In this document: positions 11,105 through 23,461 of the stretch, one piece after another | Position numbering within the stretch: the stretch's first letter is position 1 | Layout: the number at the start of each line of letters is the position of its first letter | Position numbers and translations under genes: made by a program | Notes under the pieces: generated by a model | What the model was told of the DNA's origin: nothing | Database searches by the model: none | The model's input: only the letters and a program-made list of their open reading frames with translations | NCBI GenBank assembly: GCA_947650285.1 | Contig: CANTFL010000006.1 | Coordinates: forward strand, 62,001-126,000 | Direction of reading: 5' to 3' | DNA from: Hyaloperonospora brassicae | Taxonomy: Eukaryota > Oomycota > Peronosporomycetes > Peronosporales > Peronosporaceae | Length of the DNA stretch: 64,000 nucleotides

Positions 11105-12140
11105 GCTAGTGGACGGTTACTACGCTCAGCACCGAGGGGCGCTGAGCGAGGGAGACTGCATTCGTATGCGTATTATCTCAGCTTGTTACAGCGATGGCAT
11201 CTCAGCGATCGCTTGTCGTTCGTAGGGTAAGTTTTCTCGCCCTTGACATAATTGAGGTCCATTGGCTCTAGGCCTTCGACCGCTGGTCGTCTCTGTGGAC
11301 GATAAGGGGCCAACGTAGCGTGAACCTGTCTCACACTAAGGTCTTTCTGCTCTGCAGCGTAGATTGCATACGAGACCGTCTTTAATCTCCGCTAAACAGG
11401 TGGCCCTGAAGGGGCCATCTGAAAGTCCTTGTATAAATATTGTGATCAGCACAAATTCACTCACAGGATTTGCTACCATGCAAATTGCAAGGTAACGCTA
11501 ATGTTGGGAGTTAGCGTGAACCTTACGATTATCCTGTTTAAGTTCCAGGAGCTTTGATAGAGTCCATAACTCTGTTCTTGGAGGCTCAAACGTTTCGCTG
11601 GGCAGGGCCTTGAAGATCATTAACGGCCCAAAAAACGTTCGGGTCGTGCAACTTGAGATTTATGGCCTAGTTCCTGGCGTCCTCTATCAAGTATGACTGA
11701 TCAAATGCGACTTGCATCCTCATACCGTCGATGCGACGGGCCTCGGTGACAACGTCTACCTCGACGAACCATCTTAACAGGAAAGTTTCCTCGACTAGAC
11801 GGTACTTTAAGATCTCTATCTTAAGAGACTACCGTCGACTCTCACGCGTCGACTCTGCGGACTGAAACTGTTGCCGTAATAGCATCTCAGTCCGCTGGTG
11901 ATCTTGTTGTTGCAACAAGGTCACCTGCGCTCGTGTATCATCAAGTTCTCGTTACAAGAACTTACTGATGACGGCATGCTGTTGGTCCCTATCCCTTGAG
12001 GATAGAATGGCTCAGACACATTCTTCGCCAACGGTCAAACTCATTCGTTTAATCGAACTCCATTCGACATCTCTCAAATAAGAGTAGGTTTTACGGGTCC
12101 CGTGAAAGATGTCGCCTTCTTCATCGTCCAACATGTTCAT
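11020..12140 (-). pseudogene. gag pseudogene of element A (type II)
   Basis: The first ATG (12140-12138) opens MNMLDDEEG, parallel to MDMLFEEE in element B, followed by DVEWSSIKRMSLTVGE. A capsid segment with KYR.VEE..LLRWFVEVD and ARRID is recognisable in several frames. A nucleocapsid zinc knuckle C-x2-C-x4-stop-x4-C follows, with the stop in place of the His. Numerous stops and indels make it clearly dead. Between 12140 and 11104 it differs strongly from the B copy; from 11104 on it is almost identical. Gag would form the virus-like particle core. Confidence 0.75.
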
Positions 12141-12170
12141 GTTGGACGATGCAAGTGTCTCTCCTTGAAA

Positions 12171-12189
12171 GGACTACAAAGTGCTACCA
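12171..12189 (-). other. Primer-binding site of element A
   Basis: Two bases after the 5' LTR the element strand reads TGGTAGCACTTTGTAGTCC. TGG is the complement of a tRNA 3' CCA end, and the same 19 bases with one change follow the 5' LTR of element B. The primer tRNA is not identified. Confidence 0.6.
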
Positions 12190-12191
12190 CG

Positions 12192-12630
12192 TGTAACGGG
12201 GAACCGACAACTACGTACTGGTTTGCCAGTACGAAGATAACTTACACTGACAACAGTGAAGGTCGGTGCCCTGCTATGTATAAAACTATACAGAGCAAGG
12301 TAAACAACTAAGGCACGATTATGGACGTAGTCAAGGTATGCCTGTTATTTAATATATATTTAATCCTGTAACTATTTTTCTTTGTTTGTCCTGACTTGGT
12401 GATACTAATATAAATATACGTATGATGGCGCCTACCTACCACCCATTGCGCGCGTCTAGCAGCGATTAGTGGGTTGATATAAACACAATATCAGCCAATG
12501 AGTAGATCCTTTAGTCATCCCAACAATGTCAATGTGCTTCGTGATATTGTCATAGGAATATTCAACGTAATATTCTTTATTACCATCTTCGTCTGAATGA
12601 CAATTTCATGCAACGGGCTAACCCGTTACA
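12192..12630 (-). repeat. 5' LTR of element A, type II
   Basis: A 439-bp LTR with TGTAACGGG and a GTTACA end. It matches the 3' LTR of element B (from 25077) at about 90 percent by eye over the first 250 bp, not the LTR at the other end of its own element. The 30-bp island is at 12438-12467. Confidence 0.88.
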
Positions 12631-15600
12631 ACAGGCATATAGTTCTCACTGCAGTCACTGAAAAGTTTCGTCGCGCTTTTGTCAGCTCTTGGCTTCCTGT
12701 ACCTTCTTACATTTAAGATCCAAGATAAGGAAACAGGATAACCTACTAGGTGCGCAACGGTCACTCCTCGCGCTTGACAGACGATTGCGCATCTACATTC
12801 TCTTCATCAGCTCATATTTTATCATTTTTCTGGTCTCATTTCGCTGATGTAGCTAATGTAGTGGCAAGGGCATAATCAACAGTTATTCTCTGCTCTTTTC
12901 TTAGCTTCTGACACACCACATAAACGACAAATTGGCATTTCAGATAACAAACAAAGCCACGCTTACTGTCAGATTATGCCCACGAGCAAATCACAATTAC
13001 CGATGCGGTTACCTACATATTTAAACCCAAATAAATAATATCTACAGATTAATCGATACCACAGAACGAGGTCCATAGCTACACCACTATCGTTCAATTG
13101 GACTAAGCATATTGGGATCTGGTCTGCTCTCATCATTAGATCTGGCGACATTGATAGTGACGCAGCTCGTTACAAATAACTAACGCCAAATTACGTCGAT
13201 GTAAATAGTTCCCTAATTGATATTATTCACTAATGTGTACCTTTCTAAGTATATATGGATCAAACATATCCTATATAAGTTTCTGTAACGCCTCACTTAT
13301 TAATATACATAGGTCACTAAGATATCCAATTAATCCGTCATATGCTGCTAGACGCGCAATCGGTGGCAGGAGAGTAGCTATTGTTGGAGTTTGTATCTCG
13401 ATATAGTTGAGACAAAGTCAAATGTAATAAACTAAAAACTTAAGCCATACCATATTTAATGCTACATCTTCTCTTCTAAACGTGTTTGAATACAAAATCA
13501 GCCATTCTCTGGACGTACAGTGTCCGTATGTATTCGAGATGTCTGCCCACACAGAGTTAGGACATATTTTTGTAGTATGTTGTTTTTACTAGATTATTTT
13601 GACACGTCATGAAGGGTTTCAAGATTCAACGGCAAGACCTGATACACGTAAATTTCGATCCTACCTGTTGGGTCAATATCATGACAACTAGACAGATGAG
13701 ACAAGGCGAGACGGACGCTACGTGGAAGAGCGGGACATTGATACAGACGGGAACGAAATATGCCATTGACATGTGGGACTAGCATATGATGGTAAGCTGA
13801 ATGGACGTACGCCCTGTGCAACATGACCTGATCAAGTTGCAGTGTAGGTGGGTGGCATGCTGTAGTGATACTGTAAAATTAACACTGTATATATTTACCT
13901 TTTTCTACATGCATCGAACTATTAAAAACGCACAAAGTTGTTAGAGCTGAAGAGGCCAAACTCGCGGTATTTGTCGACGGTCAGGACACAATCGGAGACA
14001 ACAATAAGATTTTTTTAGCAATGCCCGCGACGGCACGGACGAGATGCTCGACATGCTTGGTGGCTTGACGGATCAGATGGGCAGTCGGAATCCTTTCAGG
14101 CTTAACAGCAAGTCAACCACCAATGCACGGAATCTGCGGGGTCGATCATTTATAATTTGAATGTAGATCAAATGCAGATTTAAGCCTTAAGGTAGGAGAG
14201 CAAGACCCTGCCTATGAACATTCATCATACGCCTCGACAACCTTCTGCTTTGTGCTCGACGACTAGCTTTGGCTGGGAACACATTATTTACACGCTGGAA
14301 CAGATTGGGGGAAACTACGTTATGGCTCAGAGACCTAATCCAGCTTGTATGGGTAAAGCGTACCCTCGGGACCATATTTGGGAATGCATAAGCCATGTCC
14401 AACTGTATGACAATACGGAAAGGTATGCGAAGTCTTACCAAGGAATATGCCAAATAATTTTGTCACTGCAGCCTTTTGATATAAATATAACTTTATTATG
14501 TGCATGGCAGTTGGGCCGTCGAATGAGGTGAAATAATTATAAGTAAAGTTTGCTTCGTCGAGTGTGCTTTTTTATGTGGCATGAAAACATCATTTGAATC
14601 TTCTCGATTAACACTTTGAAGGCGATGCGCAAGAGTGAGACCGCCGATAGATGGAACCTGGTGGTCTTTGGGTCAAACCTTGAATCATGCTATAGAGAGG
14701 TTGCTGCATCAATTAACCACCAAAATTACATCTGCCTTGAGTATGTTACTATTTACAGTGGCCAGTCATCACAGCGCATCTGTACTGAACATTGTCTGTA
14801 CCTAAGAAGCCGTGAGTGACGCATGCGAAGGCGCGGACGAACTTGTTTTGGACAACATTTTGCACTTCTCTGACAAGAAAATGCGCACGAGAATACTGTA
14901 TCGTCTGGATTGAATCGGGCCGACTACCTACGACAAGATGAAGAATTTGCACGATTATTGCAATCAACGGATATTGAAGTAAAGTTCATGCATTTCGGAT
15001 GGTGCGTGGTAAACGTTATCGAGTAGACAAAGGATCGGAATTTGAAGAGCGAAGAAAAGCACCGTCACGATTAAGGCTTGGTAACGAATTACCATAATTA
15101 CAGACCAGGACGCCTCATGGAAAATTCTCCGAATAAAGCAAAGAAGAAGCAAACGATCCTTTCTTCTTGGATATCAAATACAAATGCACGTGCATACCAA
15201 ATCACTGAGAGTTGGGTAGTGGCTCAATACGACAATGATTCAATGACGTGAGTCTGTCATAAAATTTGATAACTGAAACTATGAATGCTATACCGCAGCT
15301 TCTGATCGTGGGCTCTTCAGAATTACTAAGAAAGCGTGTATTGCGGAACGGGTCATAGTTCTTGGTTCACTACGACCATCCGACTTCTTGATGTTTAATA
15401 CACAATACACCCAATTTGAAGCGTAACATCATTTCCTTGATTTATTGTATAAAGAGGAAATGATTCTTTAAATATTGCAAGGAAGGAGTTTTAGGGTCTC
15501 TCTCCGGAGGTGCACTCATCATGAAAACTGAGCGCATCACTTATGTATTCATTGATATCGATCTTGATAATATTGTAATGACTATATTCCGTGAATTTGA

Positions 15601-15929
15601 ATTACCAAGGGAGGCGATAATGACGGTCGTGGACAACGTCGGGGCTAAACACAAACGGATGTTCAACACGTAAATATTGTATCATTTACATCGCAGTATG
15701 ATTCATCTTTATTGCGAAACTATCATTGAGATGGTTCTCTACACTGTCTCTGGCACCAATCTATATTCATTATAAGCGTGTCAACTACTTGGCCTGCGCA
15801 CAAAGCAAGCAGACGAACAATCTTCAATGTGATAGAATAGTGAGCTGCATCCATTGTTGATATCAAATGTGTGGTCAGTATAAACCTTACGATACTACGA
15901 CACCTCGCGATTGTTTGTCATTTTTACTT
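12631..15929. other. AT-rich spacer between the two gypsy elements
   Basis: No intact gene. Short open frames (for example 14214-14531) match nothing I recognise. The right end grades into the copia remnant at 15930-16496, so upstream parts of that copia element may be present but too decayed to read. Under the inversion model this whole spacer is reversed relative to the ancestral order. Confidence 0.5.
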
Positions 15930-16496
15930 CATTGAAGTTGTGGATTATCGATTTGTCTATTGCCTAGTAGTCCTTGCGGATATAAAGGGTGCTGATAAGA
16001 TGAACTTCAAAGATTTCTAAGTCTCAATCGAAGCCATTTTTATCACAATATGCACGTTCACATACGGGCGGTGTAGGCAAGTACACAATTTTGGATGTGT
16101 TTTGCAAGGAAGCCGGTGTTTGTCGTCAAATTAGCGGGCGAGACAACCACTCAAGCTACTGCAAAGTTGAATGATTTCACGCACTATTATGATTAGGGTG
16201 AAAAGCGTGGTGTCTGCAAGTTGGATAACCTTTACGGTTATGTATTGCTGCTAAGTATGCAAAGTACAATCTATCGAAGCCAAACCAAGGCCATTGAGGC
16301 TAGCATCTCACCCTTTGAGATGTTGACGAAGAGACGCCGGATTTGTTGTGACATCATGGTATTTGGCTCTCCGTTCACGGTGCATCTTTCTACTGCGAAC
16401 AAGTATTTGATTATTCGCGGAGAGTCGGCCGGCAATCATCATCGAGGATAATAATGAGAGCAGGAATATCTCCTCTACCTATGGACGGAGCGTGTG
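15930..16496 (+). pseudogene. Ty1/copia integrase remnant
   Basis: The plus strand gives a degenerate copia integrase: DYRFVYCLV and KMNFKDF, then TGGVGKYTILDVFCKEAGV (parallel to the family TDGGGEY...LFCKE segment), and near the end SPFEMLTKRR followed by VFGSPFTVHLSTANKYL (16297-16420), typical of the region after the copia integrase core. It is cut at 16496 by LTR-I of element B. The next copia codons are found not beyond element B but at 3418 on the minus strand. Confidence 0.72.
16492..16496. repeat. Target-site duplication GTGTG, partner is CACAC at 3414-3418
   Basis: The five bases abutting the 5' LTR of element B are the reverse complement of those abutting the 3' LTR of element A. 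This is the relation expected when one side of a type I insertion has been inverted. Confidence 0.75.
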
Positions 16497-16935
16497 TGTA
16501 ACGGGGTGATCCCGTTACATAAAAATTGATAGAAAGTATCAATTTATGAGTATTATCCATTTTGATAATATTCAATTAACATCACTCGAGAAGAGGTGAT
16601 GTTGTCGGAATATTACCCCCAAGGCTAATTTTCGTGGGTGCTCCACTTCTTAATTGATGTAGCATCTACATCAACCTAATTAATCACCAATCGCTGCTGG
16701 ACGCGCGCAATGGGTGGTGAGCAGGAGACCCACAAAGGAGATGGTAGTTTAATATAGTTAGGTTAAGACGAAAGATGATTTAGTGAGGAACTAACTATTT
16801 TAAATGACAGTTCTACTTTTTCCCTTACACAGATCTTTCGAGTTCTGCCTACTTCGCTGCGCTTCCTCGCCACTTGTACGTGATGTCGGGTGCACACAAC
16901 CTCGTGTCGAACTGACACAGGTGTGACCCGTTACA
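16497..16935 (+). repeat. 5' LTR of element B, type I
   Basis: A 439-bp LTR from TGTAACGGGG to CCCGTTACA. The first 23 bp form a near-palindrome, because CCCGTTACA recurs directly after TGTAACGGG. Its close partner is 3419-3858. The conserved island is at 16689-16718. Confidence 0.88.
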
Positions 16936-16937
16936 CC

Positions 16938-16956
16938 TGGTAGCACTTCGTAGTCC
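16938..16956 (+). other. Primer-binding site of element B
   Basis: TGGTAGCACTTCGTAGTCC starts two bases after the 5' LTR, the same position and sequence (one change) as in element A. Confidence 0.6.
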
Positions 16957-16985
16957 GTCCAGCGACCACAGCCAACTCATCCTAT

Positions 16986-18138
16986 ATGGACATGTTGTTT
17001 GAGGAGGAGAGATTTTATGCCACGCGTGAATGGTTTACCCATTTGAGTGACATCGAATGGAGGTCGATAGAACGAATGAGTTCCACCGTCGGCGAAACCG
17101 CCGTTAGCGCCATGATGGAGTCCCCTGACAGGGACCAACAACATCCGCTATAGCCAGGTTCATTCAAAGTGAATTTGTCGCCGAAAAAGAAAAGGTAGTC
17201 TTGCTTCACCAGCAAGGCTCTGAATAGACCGAGCAGTTGAGAGAACTCGGTGCTCAACAGACAGAGCTGTTGAGACAGCAGCAATTTAATGCTGCTGTGG
17301 GCGGGACGACACACACGCGTCGTCCTGAAATCTTGAAGGTTGACATCTTTAAGTACAGAGGAGTCGAGGAAGGCTCCCTGTTACTATGGTTTGTCGAACT
17401 AGATAGAGCCATACAGGAACGTCGTATCGACGATGAGCAAACGAAACTCACATTTGCTAAAGCTCACTTGGCCGGACGTGCCAAGACTTGGGCCTTAGGG
17501 CTCGAGATAAGCGACAAATATGTTTTCGAGTCACTTGAATCCTTTAAGACCCGGATCAAAACGACGTTTGAACTGCACGGGCTGAGTTCAGGGCTCGATC
17601 TAAGCTCATTAAACTCAAGCAGGGTAAGCGTGATGTGCACGCTAATGCTCAGCATATACGACTCCTTGCGAGTAGTACAACTGCTAACCCGGTAAATGAA
17701 CACACGTTTATTACTGTGTTCATGAAAGGGATCGCAGACGGGCCCGTCAGAAACTACCTGTTCCGTTTAGAGTCGGATACGATTGAGCAAGCAATCTCAG
17801 CTGCGGAACAGGAAGACTTAAGCATGAGAAAGGCTCATGCTAGATCGAGATCTTACCGTCCACCGAGACGACAAGAGACTAGAGGTTCAAAACCAATGGA
17901 CCTCTATTATGTCAAGGACAAGAGACCCCGCTCTTCGAATAGCGAGAGATTGCAGAAGTGCAATCGTTGTCAGAAGCTAGGAAACTACGCGTACGAGTGT
18001 AGTGACCTATGCCCAGTACCAAATAGTACTGAGCGAAATGAACGACCATTAGCCAAGAGAACTGGAGGACGAGGGTCCGACGCTGTTGCTAAACCGCAAC
18101 AGCGAAGCGGACCATCAAAACATGGACGGGTTAAGTAG
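16986..18138 (+). pseudogene. gag pseudogene of element B (type I)
   Basis: Starts with MDMLFEEERF at 16986 and has a stop near 17150. A longer frame (17237-17695) then covers the capsid segment FKYRGVEEGSLLLWFVELDRA and LAGRAKTWAL. A frameshift near 17575 moves the coding frame to 17635-18138, which carries HANAQHIRLL and a nucleocapsid knuckle CNRCQKLGNYAYEC (C-x2-C-x4-N-x4-C, Asn where His is usual). The last 85 bases lie inside the near-identical block; before 18054 the sequence differs from the A copy and is better preserved. Confidence 0.82.
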
Positions 18139-21100
18139 GGGCGGAGCGCCCTACTGATTCAGCACCATAAAGAGACTTTGCAAATCTCTTGAAGAAAGTT
18201 GCTCCAGGTACACAATCGTTGTGTGTATCTACACCTGGTGATGAAGTGACACTCATCACCTTGGTATTGGAAGTCACAACAGATTTGTCACTTTGCGCCC
18301 TAGTTGACTGTGGGGCGTCGAACAACTTTGTTCGTCGTCAGTCACTAGAGAGTCGTAGACTCAAGTTCGTTGACCGCGACATCCCTCTAACGGGGATGAC
18401 GGTGCGCCTAGCGACAGGCGCATCGATCACTGTGAAAAAACGTGTAGTAGGAATTCACTACGCGTGAGAAGGCGAACTTTGCGATGACGAATTCATCGTA
18501 CTGGATTTGGGTAACAAGCTTGACGTCATCCTAGTTCTGCCTTGGCTTAGGAGATACGAGCCAAGGGTAATCTGGCAGCATCTATTTGTAAAGATGCCTG
18601 CTGCTTTTTCATCAGATGGTCATCTGATGAACGTCATAAAGCGTCCACAAGTGTGTGGATGTACTGAGAATGAGTGCGATGGCCTCACTTGTGGTACGGT
18701 CTTTAGCACGACTGTACAATACCGCAGTTTAGATGGTCACTACACTTTTGAGCAATCTCCAGGCGTCTGTACAGAAGTACAGGCAGCGCCGAACGTCCAC
18801 CATTCGAATAAGTCGAGTGGACCGGGACATGGATGCATGCCTACGGGTAACATCCTAGAAAGAAGAAAACTGTTACCACCAAAAGGCAACACGGTCATTC
18901 TAGGTCTACTGGAGAGTCGACCGTAGAGGATCAGTCTCTGACTGTGGTTGCACAGCCACAGTCAGAAGATGTAGGGGGAATAAGTCCACACGTTCTAGAG
19001 GAAGGAATTCCTCCAGAGTTTCATGCTGAGCGATTGGGCTCTCAGCAACCTGTGGAAATAAGTTCCCAGGAAGAAACCGAGACATTGAACGTCTTGGTCA
19101 ATGACGGATAAAGCGTAGGCGCTTATACGCTTGATCTGATTGTGCCTCCGAAGTTAACTTCGGAGATAACTCAATTACCAACTCTCGAACCGAAACGGTA
19201 TATGCGTGATCTACGTAGTGGAAATATCAATCAGATCTACATACTAGTCACAGAGAATGCGTATGTGGCCGATATTCGGTCGACAACAGTGTTTACTGAG
19301 AACGAACGGGTTCTCAGCAGCTCATCGATGGAGGAAAGTGTCCTCGATGAGAAGACTCGGATTGAGAGATATTCATCTCCATCCTGGTGTGATTTAGTAG
19401 TTAAATAAATATGTAATACAACAGCTTGAACGCACAAACACAACAATCGCCGAGCTTAGTCGGCGTACCGGCTGGTACGTGAGGGCAATTTCCCCCGCAG
19501 TTCTCCCCTTCGAGGTTAAGTTGTGGCTCTCGCCTAACCGATTCCCTACAGCCAATTCCTCCGGAAGTCTTCCTGAGCTCAGCAGCTTATAACCCTTTCA
19601 CTTCCTGTAACTTCACATCAAAGGATGGAAACCGACGCTCACGCGTTTTTACAGGTCACCGGGCGCAGTGTCCGCCCGACTAGAAGAATTACGGTGTCCT
19701 CGGCTGAGTCCCACCGTCTTGTCGCTCGACAAGAATTTCAGCGGTGCCGTCTATCGGGTAACCGGCTTGTCCCTTGAAAAGACTCTCAACGGTCCCTTAC
19801 TGAGATTTACCGGCTTGTCGACGACGAGACCCTTTCTTTCGGTATTAGCGAGCGCTTCTCAACCCGGGTCTTCCTTAACTCTTGGTGCTACTAGTCGATA
19901 CCTTTACAAACTATGCCTCTAGAGATTCGACGGCAGGCATAATATAGCCCACGCAGGGACTCACATTAGGTGTACGCGTGTCTTGGACTTGGAAAATTCT
20001 TCACTGCATTGGTTTATCGCTTTTGCGATCTCGCAGAGCCAGTTTGAATGGCTCTCCGTCCTTCCCTAGTTTTTTTACAAGTGAAGTGATGAATCTGTCT
20101 TTCACTCTTCTTGCATTCTGCACTAAACTTGAGTCGCCGACACCCCGGTCGCTGATACTCGAGTTGCCGATTTTTGTCACTGTCACTAAAGCCGCTGACA
20201 TTTAAGTCGTCGACACTAAGTCGCCGACCCTTCGGTCGCCAGCACTTAAGTCGCCGACATCCGAGTTGCCAATACTAAAGTAGCCGCCCCTTGTCGCTGT
20301 CACTCGAGTCTCTGACACCCGAGTCGCTGACACTTGAGTCGCCAGCTCTCGGCTCGCTGACCCCCTCACTGATACCAGGAGGCTAAATTTTCTACACCAC
20401 ACTGGGAGTCGCTCCAGGCAAACCCTTTGTCTAAGGATTTGATCGAATTCAAGGATTTGTTCCTGAATCCGTGCCATGCGAGTTGCCTCAGGACAAAGGC
20501 ACTCGACACGAGATCGAGCTCAAACCGGGCTCGAAGTCCTGTGTCATGAAGCAGCGGCCACTTTCTTGTGGACAAGCACTAGCGATCGACAAGTTCTTTG
20601 CCGGTCGCTTCGCAGCGGGCCATGTGAGGGAATCGACATCCCCTCACAGCTCTCCGACCTTCTGTGTGCGAAATGCCACAGGAGGATAGTGGATAGTGCA
20701 CGCATTCAACAAGTTGAATGCTGAAACGGTATCGGCGTCGGATCTGATACCGAAGAAGGACGTAATCATAGATGGTATGTCTAAGAGTACCATCTTCTCG
20801 TCCATGGATCTGATGGGTAGCTTCTATCAGATCCTCATGCGTGAACGAGACATCCCGTACACAGCAGTGAGGCATCCCAACGGTATAATGTGGTAGTGGC
20901 TAGTGATGCCACAGGGGCTGAGTAATGCCCCTGAAACATTCAACAGATGTGTCACCAATCTGTTGAGACCGATGCGGGATTTCGCACCGAGTTACTTCGA
21001 CGATGGGTTCGTCCATAGCCGGGATATGGATGGAAAGACGGACGTTGAAGCTCACAGAACTCACGTTCGTCGGATTCTTTAACTTATGCGCAAGCATAAG

Positions 21101-23368
21101 TTGTACACTAACCTCAAGAAGTGTATATTCGCGGCTAGCGAAATACCACTTCTTGGGTGCATCTTGGGTACACACGGCGTACGACCTGATCCTGAAAAGA
21201 TCAAGGTGATTACCGACTGGCCTGTGCCAGTCGATGTCAAGGGACTACGTAAGTTTCGTGGTCTAGCGGCGTACTTGCACAAATACTTGCGCAACTACGC
21301 CGAGATGACTGTTCACCTTTCTTATTTGCTCACGAAAAATATGAAGTGGTCTTGGAACGCTGACTGTCAGCATTACTTTGAAAGTATCAAGAAAAGATTA
21401 ATGCAATCGCCCATATTGGCGATTGCCGACCAGGACAGACTATTCCATGTGGTCTGTGACGCTAGCGATTTTTCAAGTGGATGTGCGTTGATAAAATTTG
21501 ACACAGATGGAGCAGAGCGCGTCATCTGTTATCAATCGCGTCATCTGCAACCAGCTGAACGCAATTGTTCGGTGCATGAAAAGGAAGCACTTGCCATGGA
21601 ATACGCACTGGCTAAGTTCTGCGTCTATCTCTTGGGAGATAGACCGTTCATCGTCTATACGGACCATGCGTCACTACGCACGGCCGTAAATAGTCCACAC
21701 CTCTCGCAAAGGATGGCGAGGTGTTTGTCTTAATTGGTTGAAAACAACTTCTCCGTGGAGTATAAACCAGGACGACTGAACGTCGTCGCTGATGTGCTTT
21801 CGCGACATCCCGATTTCGAGCCGGGCGCGCAACCCAATAGTGAGGACAAGACCACTATTTTGACACTTACAGTCATTGGCTCATCGTCAAGGTTACTTGA
21901 CGACGTAAGAATGGCCAACGCAGAAGATAAGGATCTTCTGCGCTTGATGTATCCTCTGTTGAATCCAACTCGTGACTTGTTGTGAGCTCCTCATCGAATC
22001 GGTATACAACTCGCAACGGATTGCGGTACTATACAGCCGTTGCCGGCGACAAGCCTCGTGCCGTCGTACCCACTCATAACAACTTGCGCTTGCGCATCAT
22101 GTGTGAGTGTCACGATGCCCCAACAGGCGAGCATCGTGGTAGGGAAATGACTTACCTCACGGTAAGTCGTGACTTTTACTGGCCCCGCCAGTATCAGCTT
22201 GTGCTCAAGTACATTCGTTCTTGCGAGGTCTGTCAGCGGGTAAGGCCCAGTCCTTCATCTCGCGCGCCATTGTAACCTCTGTCGGTCCCGGCAGAGTGCT
22301 GGCAGTCCGTTTCCATGGACTTTGTCTTCGGGTTTCCCGAAGACGCTCACACGAATAATGGTATTCTTGTGTTCGTGGGCCGGTTTAGCAAGATGATACA
22401 CCTTACTGCGGTACCCGAGTCGATCACGGCTCATGGCTGTTCTCGTGCCTTTATCGACACGATCTTTCGACTTCACGGGTTACCCCGTGCACTCGTTTCC
22501 GACCGAGACCTCGGTTCACGGCGAAGTTTGGGCAATCCGTGTTCCTCACATTTGGAACACGGTTGGATATGTCAACCTCTGATCATCCCGAAACGGATGG
22601 TCAGAAAGAATGTGCAAACCGTGTCCTCAAAGAAATACTTCGAGGATGATTCCACTCCTTTTCGAGTTGGAGTGACTTCTTGCCTATGGTCGAATTAGCC
22701 ATCAACAACTCCGTGCATGCGTCCACGACGCGCACACCGTTCTTAGTGAATGGCTTACGCCATCCAAGTCTGGCCTCCCTGTTAGAGTGTGACTCTTGGT
22801 TAAGGGAGGCTCCCTCGAGGAAAAAACATTCTGGCTCTTGCTCATCACGTGTCGACGCTAACGTCGTCACGTATGACGCCGATGTCTGTAATGTCGACAT
22901 CGACGAAGTTAATCTTAGCAGTTACAATGACTCCGCTGCTACGTCCGACAACGGTGACGATGCTGGAATATTTATCATCGGCAATGATCATACCAGCGAG
23001 GAAGTCGACACCTTCGCTGAAGAAGAGAAGAATCTCTCAGCAGTGCGCACAATGCGCACTGAAAGGCACAACAACGAGCCAGTGTCTCCACTGACTCGTT
23101 GTTGTTGAGATCTTTCTGTTGAATCGAAAAGCAGTAGTCCGTTTCGTTGAGGACTCCAACGCTAACGCGGTGGACCGGCAGCAACGGAACGCAGACAAGT
23201 ATGGAAGAGCATTGTTCTTTCATTTGTTGAAGGCGACTTAGTCCTACTGTCTACGTTAAACCTACCTAGACACGTAGTGACCAATGTGGGCAGCAGTAAA
23301 CTACTGCCCAAGTACATCGGCCCCTTTCGTGTGCTGCGCCGACAAGGCAACGCATACACGATAGAGCT
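18054..23368. repeat. Right arm of the 5.3-kb near-identical inverted repeat
   Basis: The mirror of 5790-11104. It contains protease, RT, RNase H and most of integrase. Observed differences are single substitutions, such as Val/Ala in the integrase core and Asn/Asp before the zinc module. Confidence 0.85.
20131..20367 (+). repeat. 15-bp tandem array in the protease-RT linker, element B
   Basis: About 16 units of 15 bp, for example GTCGCCGACATCCGA and GTCGCTGACACTTGA. The pol frame gives KSPTL, RSPAL, KSPTS, ELPIL. Two units have lost one or two bases, so the array no longer reads through. Confidence 0.75.
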
Positions 23369-23461
23369 GCCTAATAGGATGTGCACGCATCCTACGTTTA
23401 AAGCTGGTCGTCTCCGCCCTTAATATCAGTACGAGGCCTCTTCCGAGATCGGAGACAGCCG

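Larger units (their letters stand above)
3419..12630 (-). mobile_element. Ty3/gypsy chromovirus A, degenerate, chimeric LTRs
   Basis: A 9.2-kb element on the minus strand. From its 5' end: LTR type II (12630-12192), primer-binding site, gag remnant, protease, reverse transcriptase, RNase H, integrase with GPY/F module, chromodomain, antisense ORF, polypurine tract and LTR type I (3858-3419). Both termini are TGTAAC...GTTACA. The two LTRs are not recent copies of one another: outside a 30-bp island they resemble each other only weakly, while each is about 90-96 percent identical to an LTR of element B. pol and gag are interrupted by stops and frameshifts, so the copy is inactive. The pol order (integrase, GPY/F, chromodomain) places it among chromoviruses (Metaviridae). 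Confidence 0.9.

Noticed and set aside
15560..15665. A short hAT-transposase-like reading (TVVDNVGAKHKRMF)
   Set aside because: The match is too short. The neighbouring sequence reads as copia integrase, so a second transposon type is not needed.
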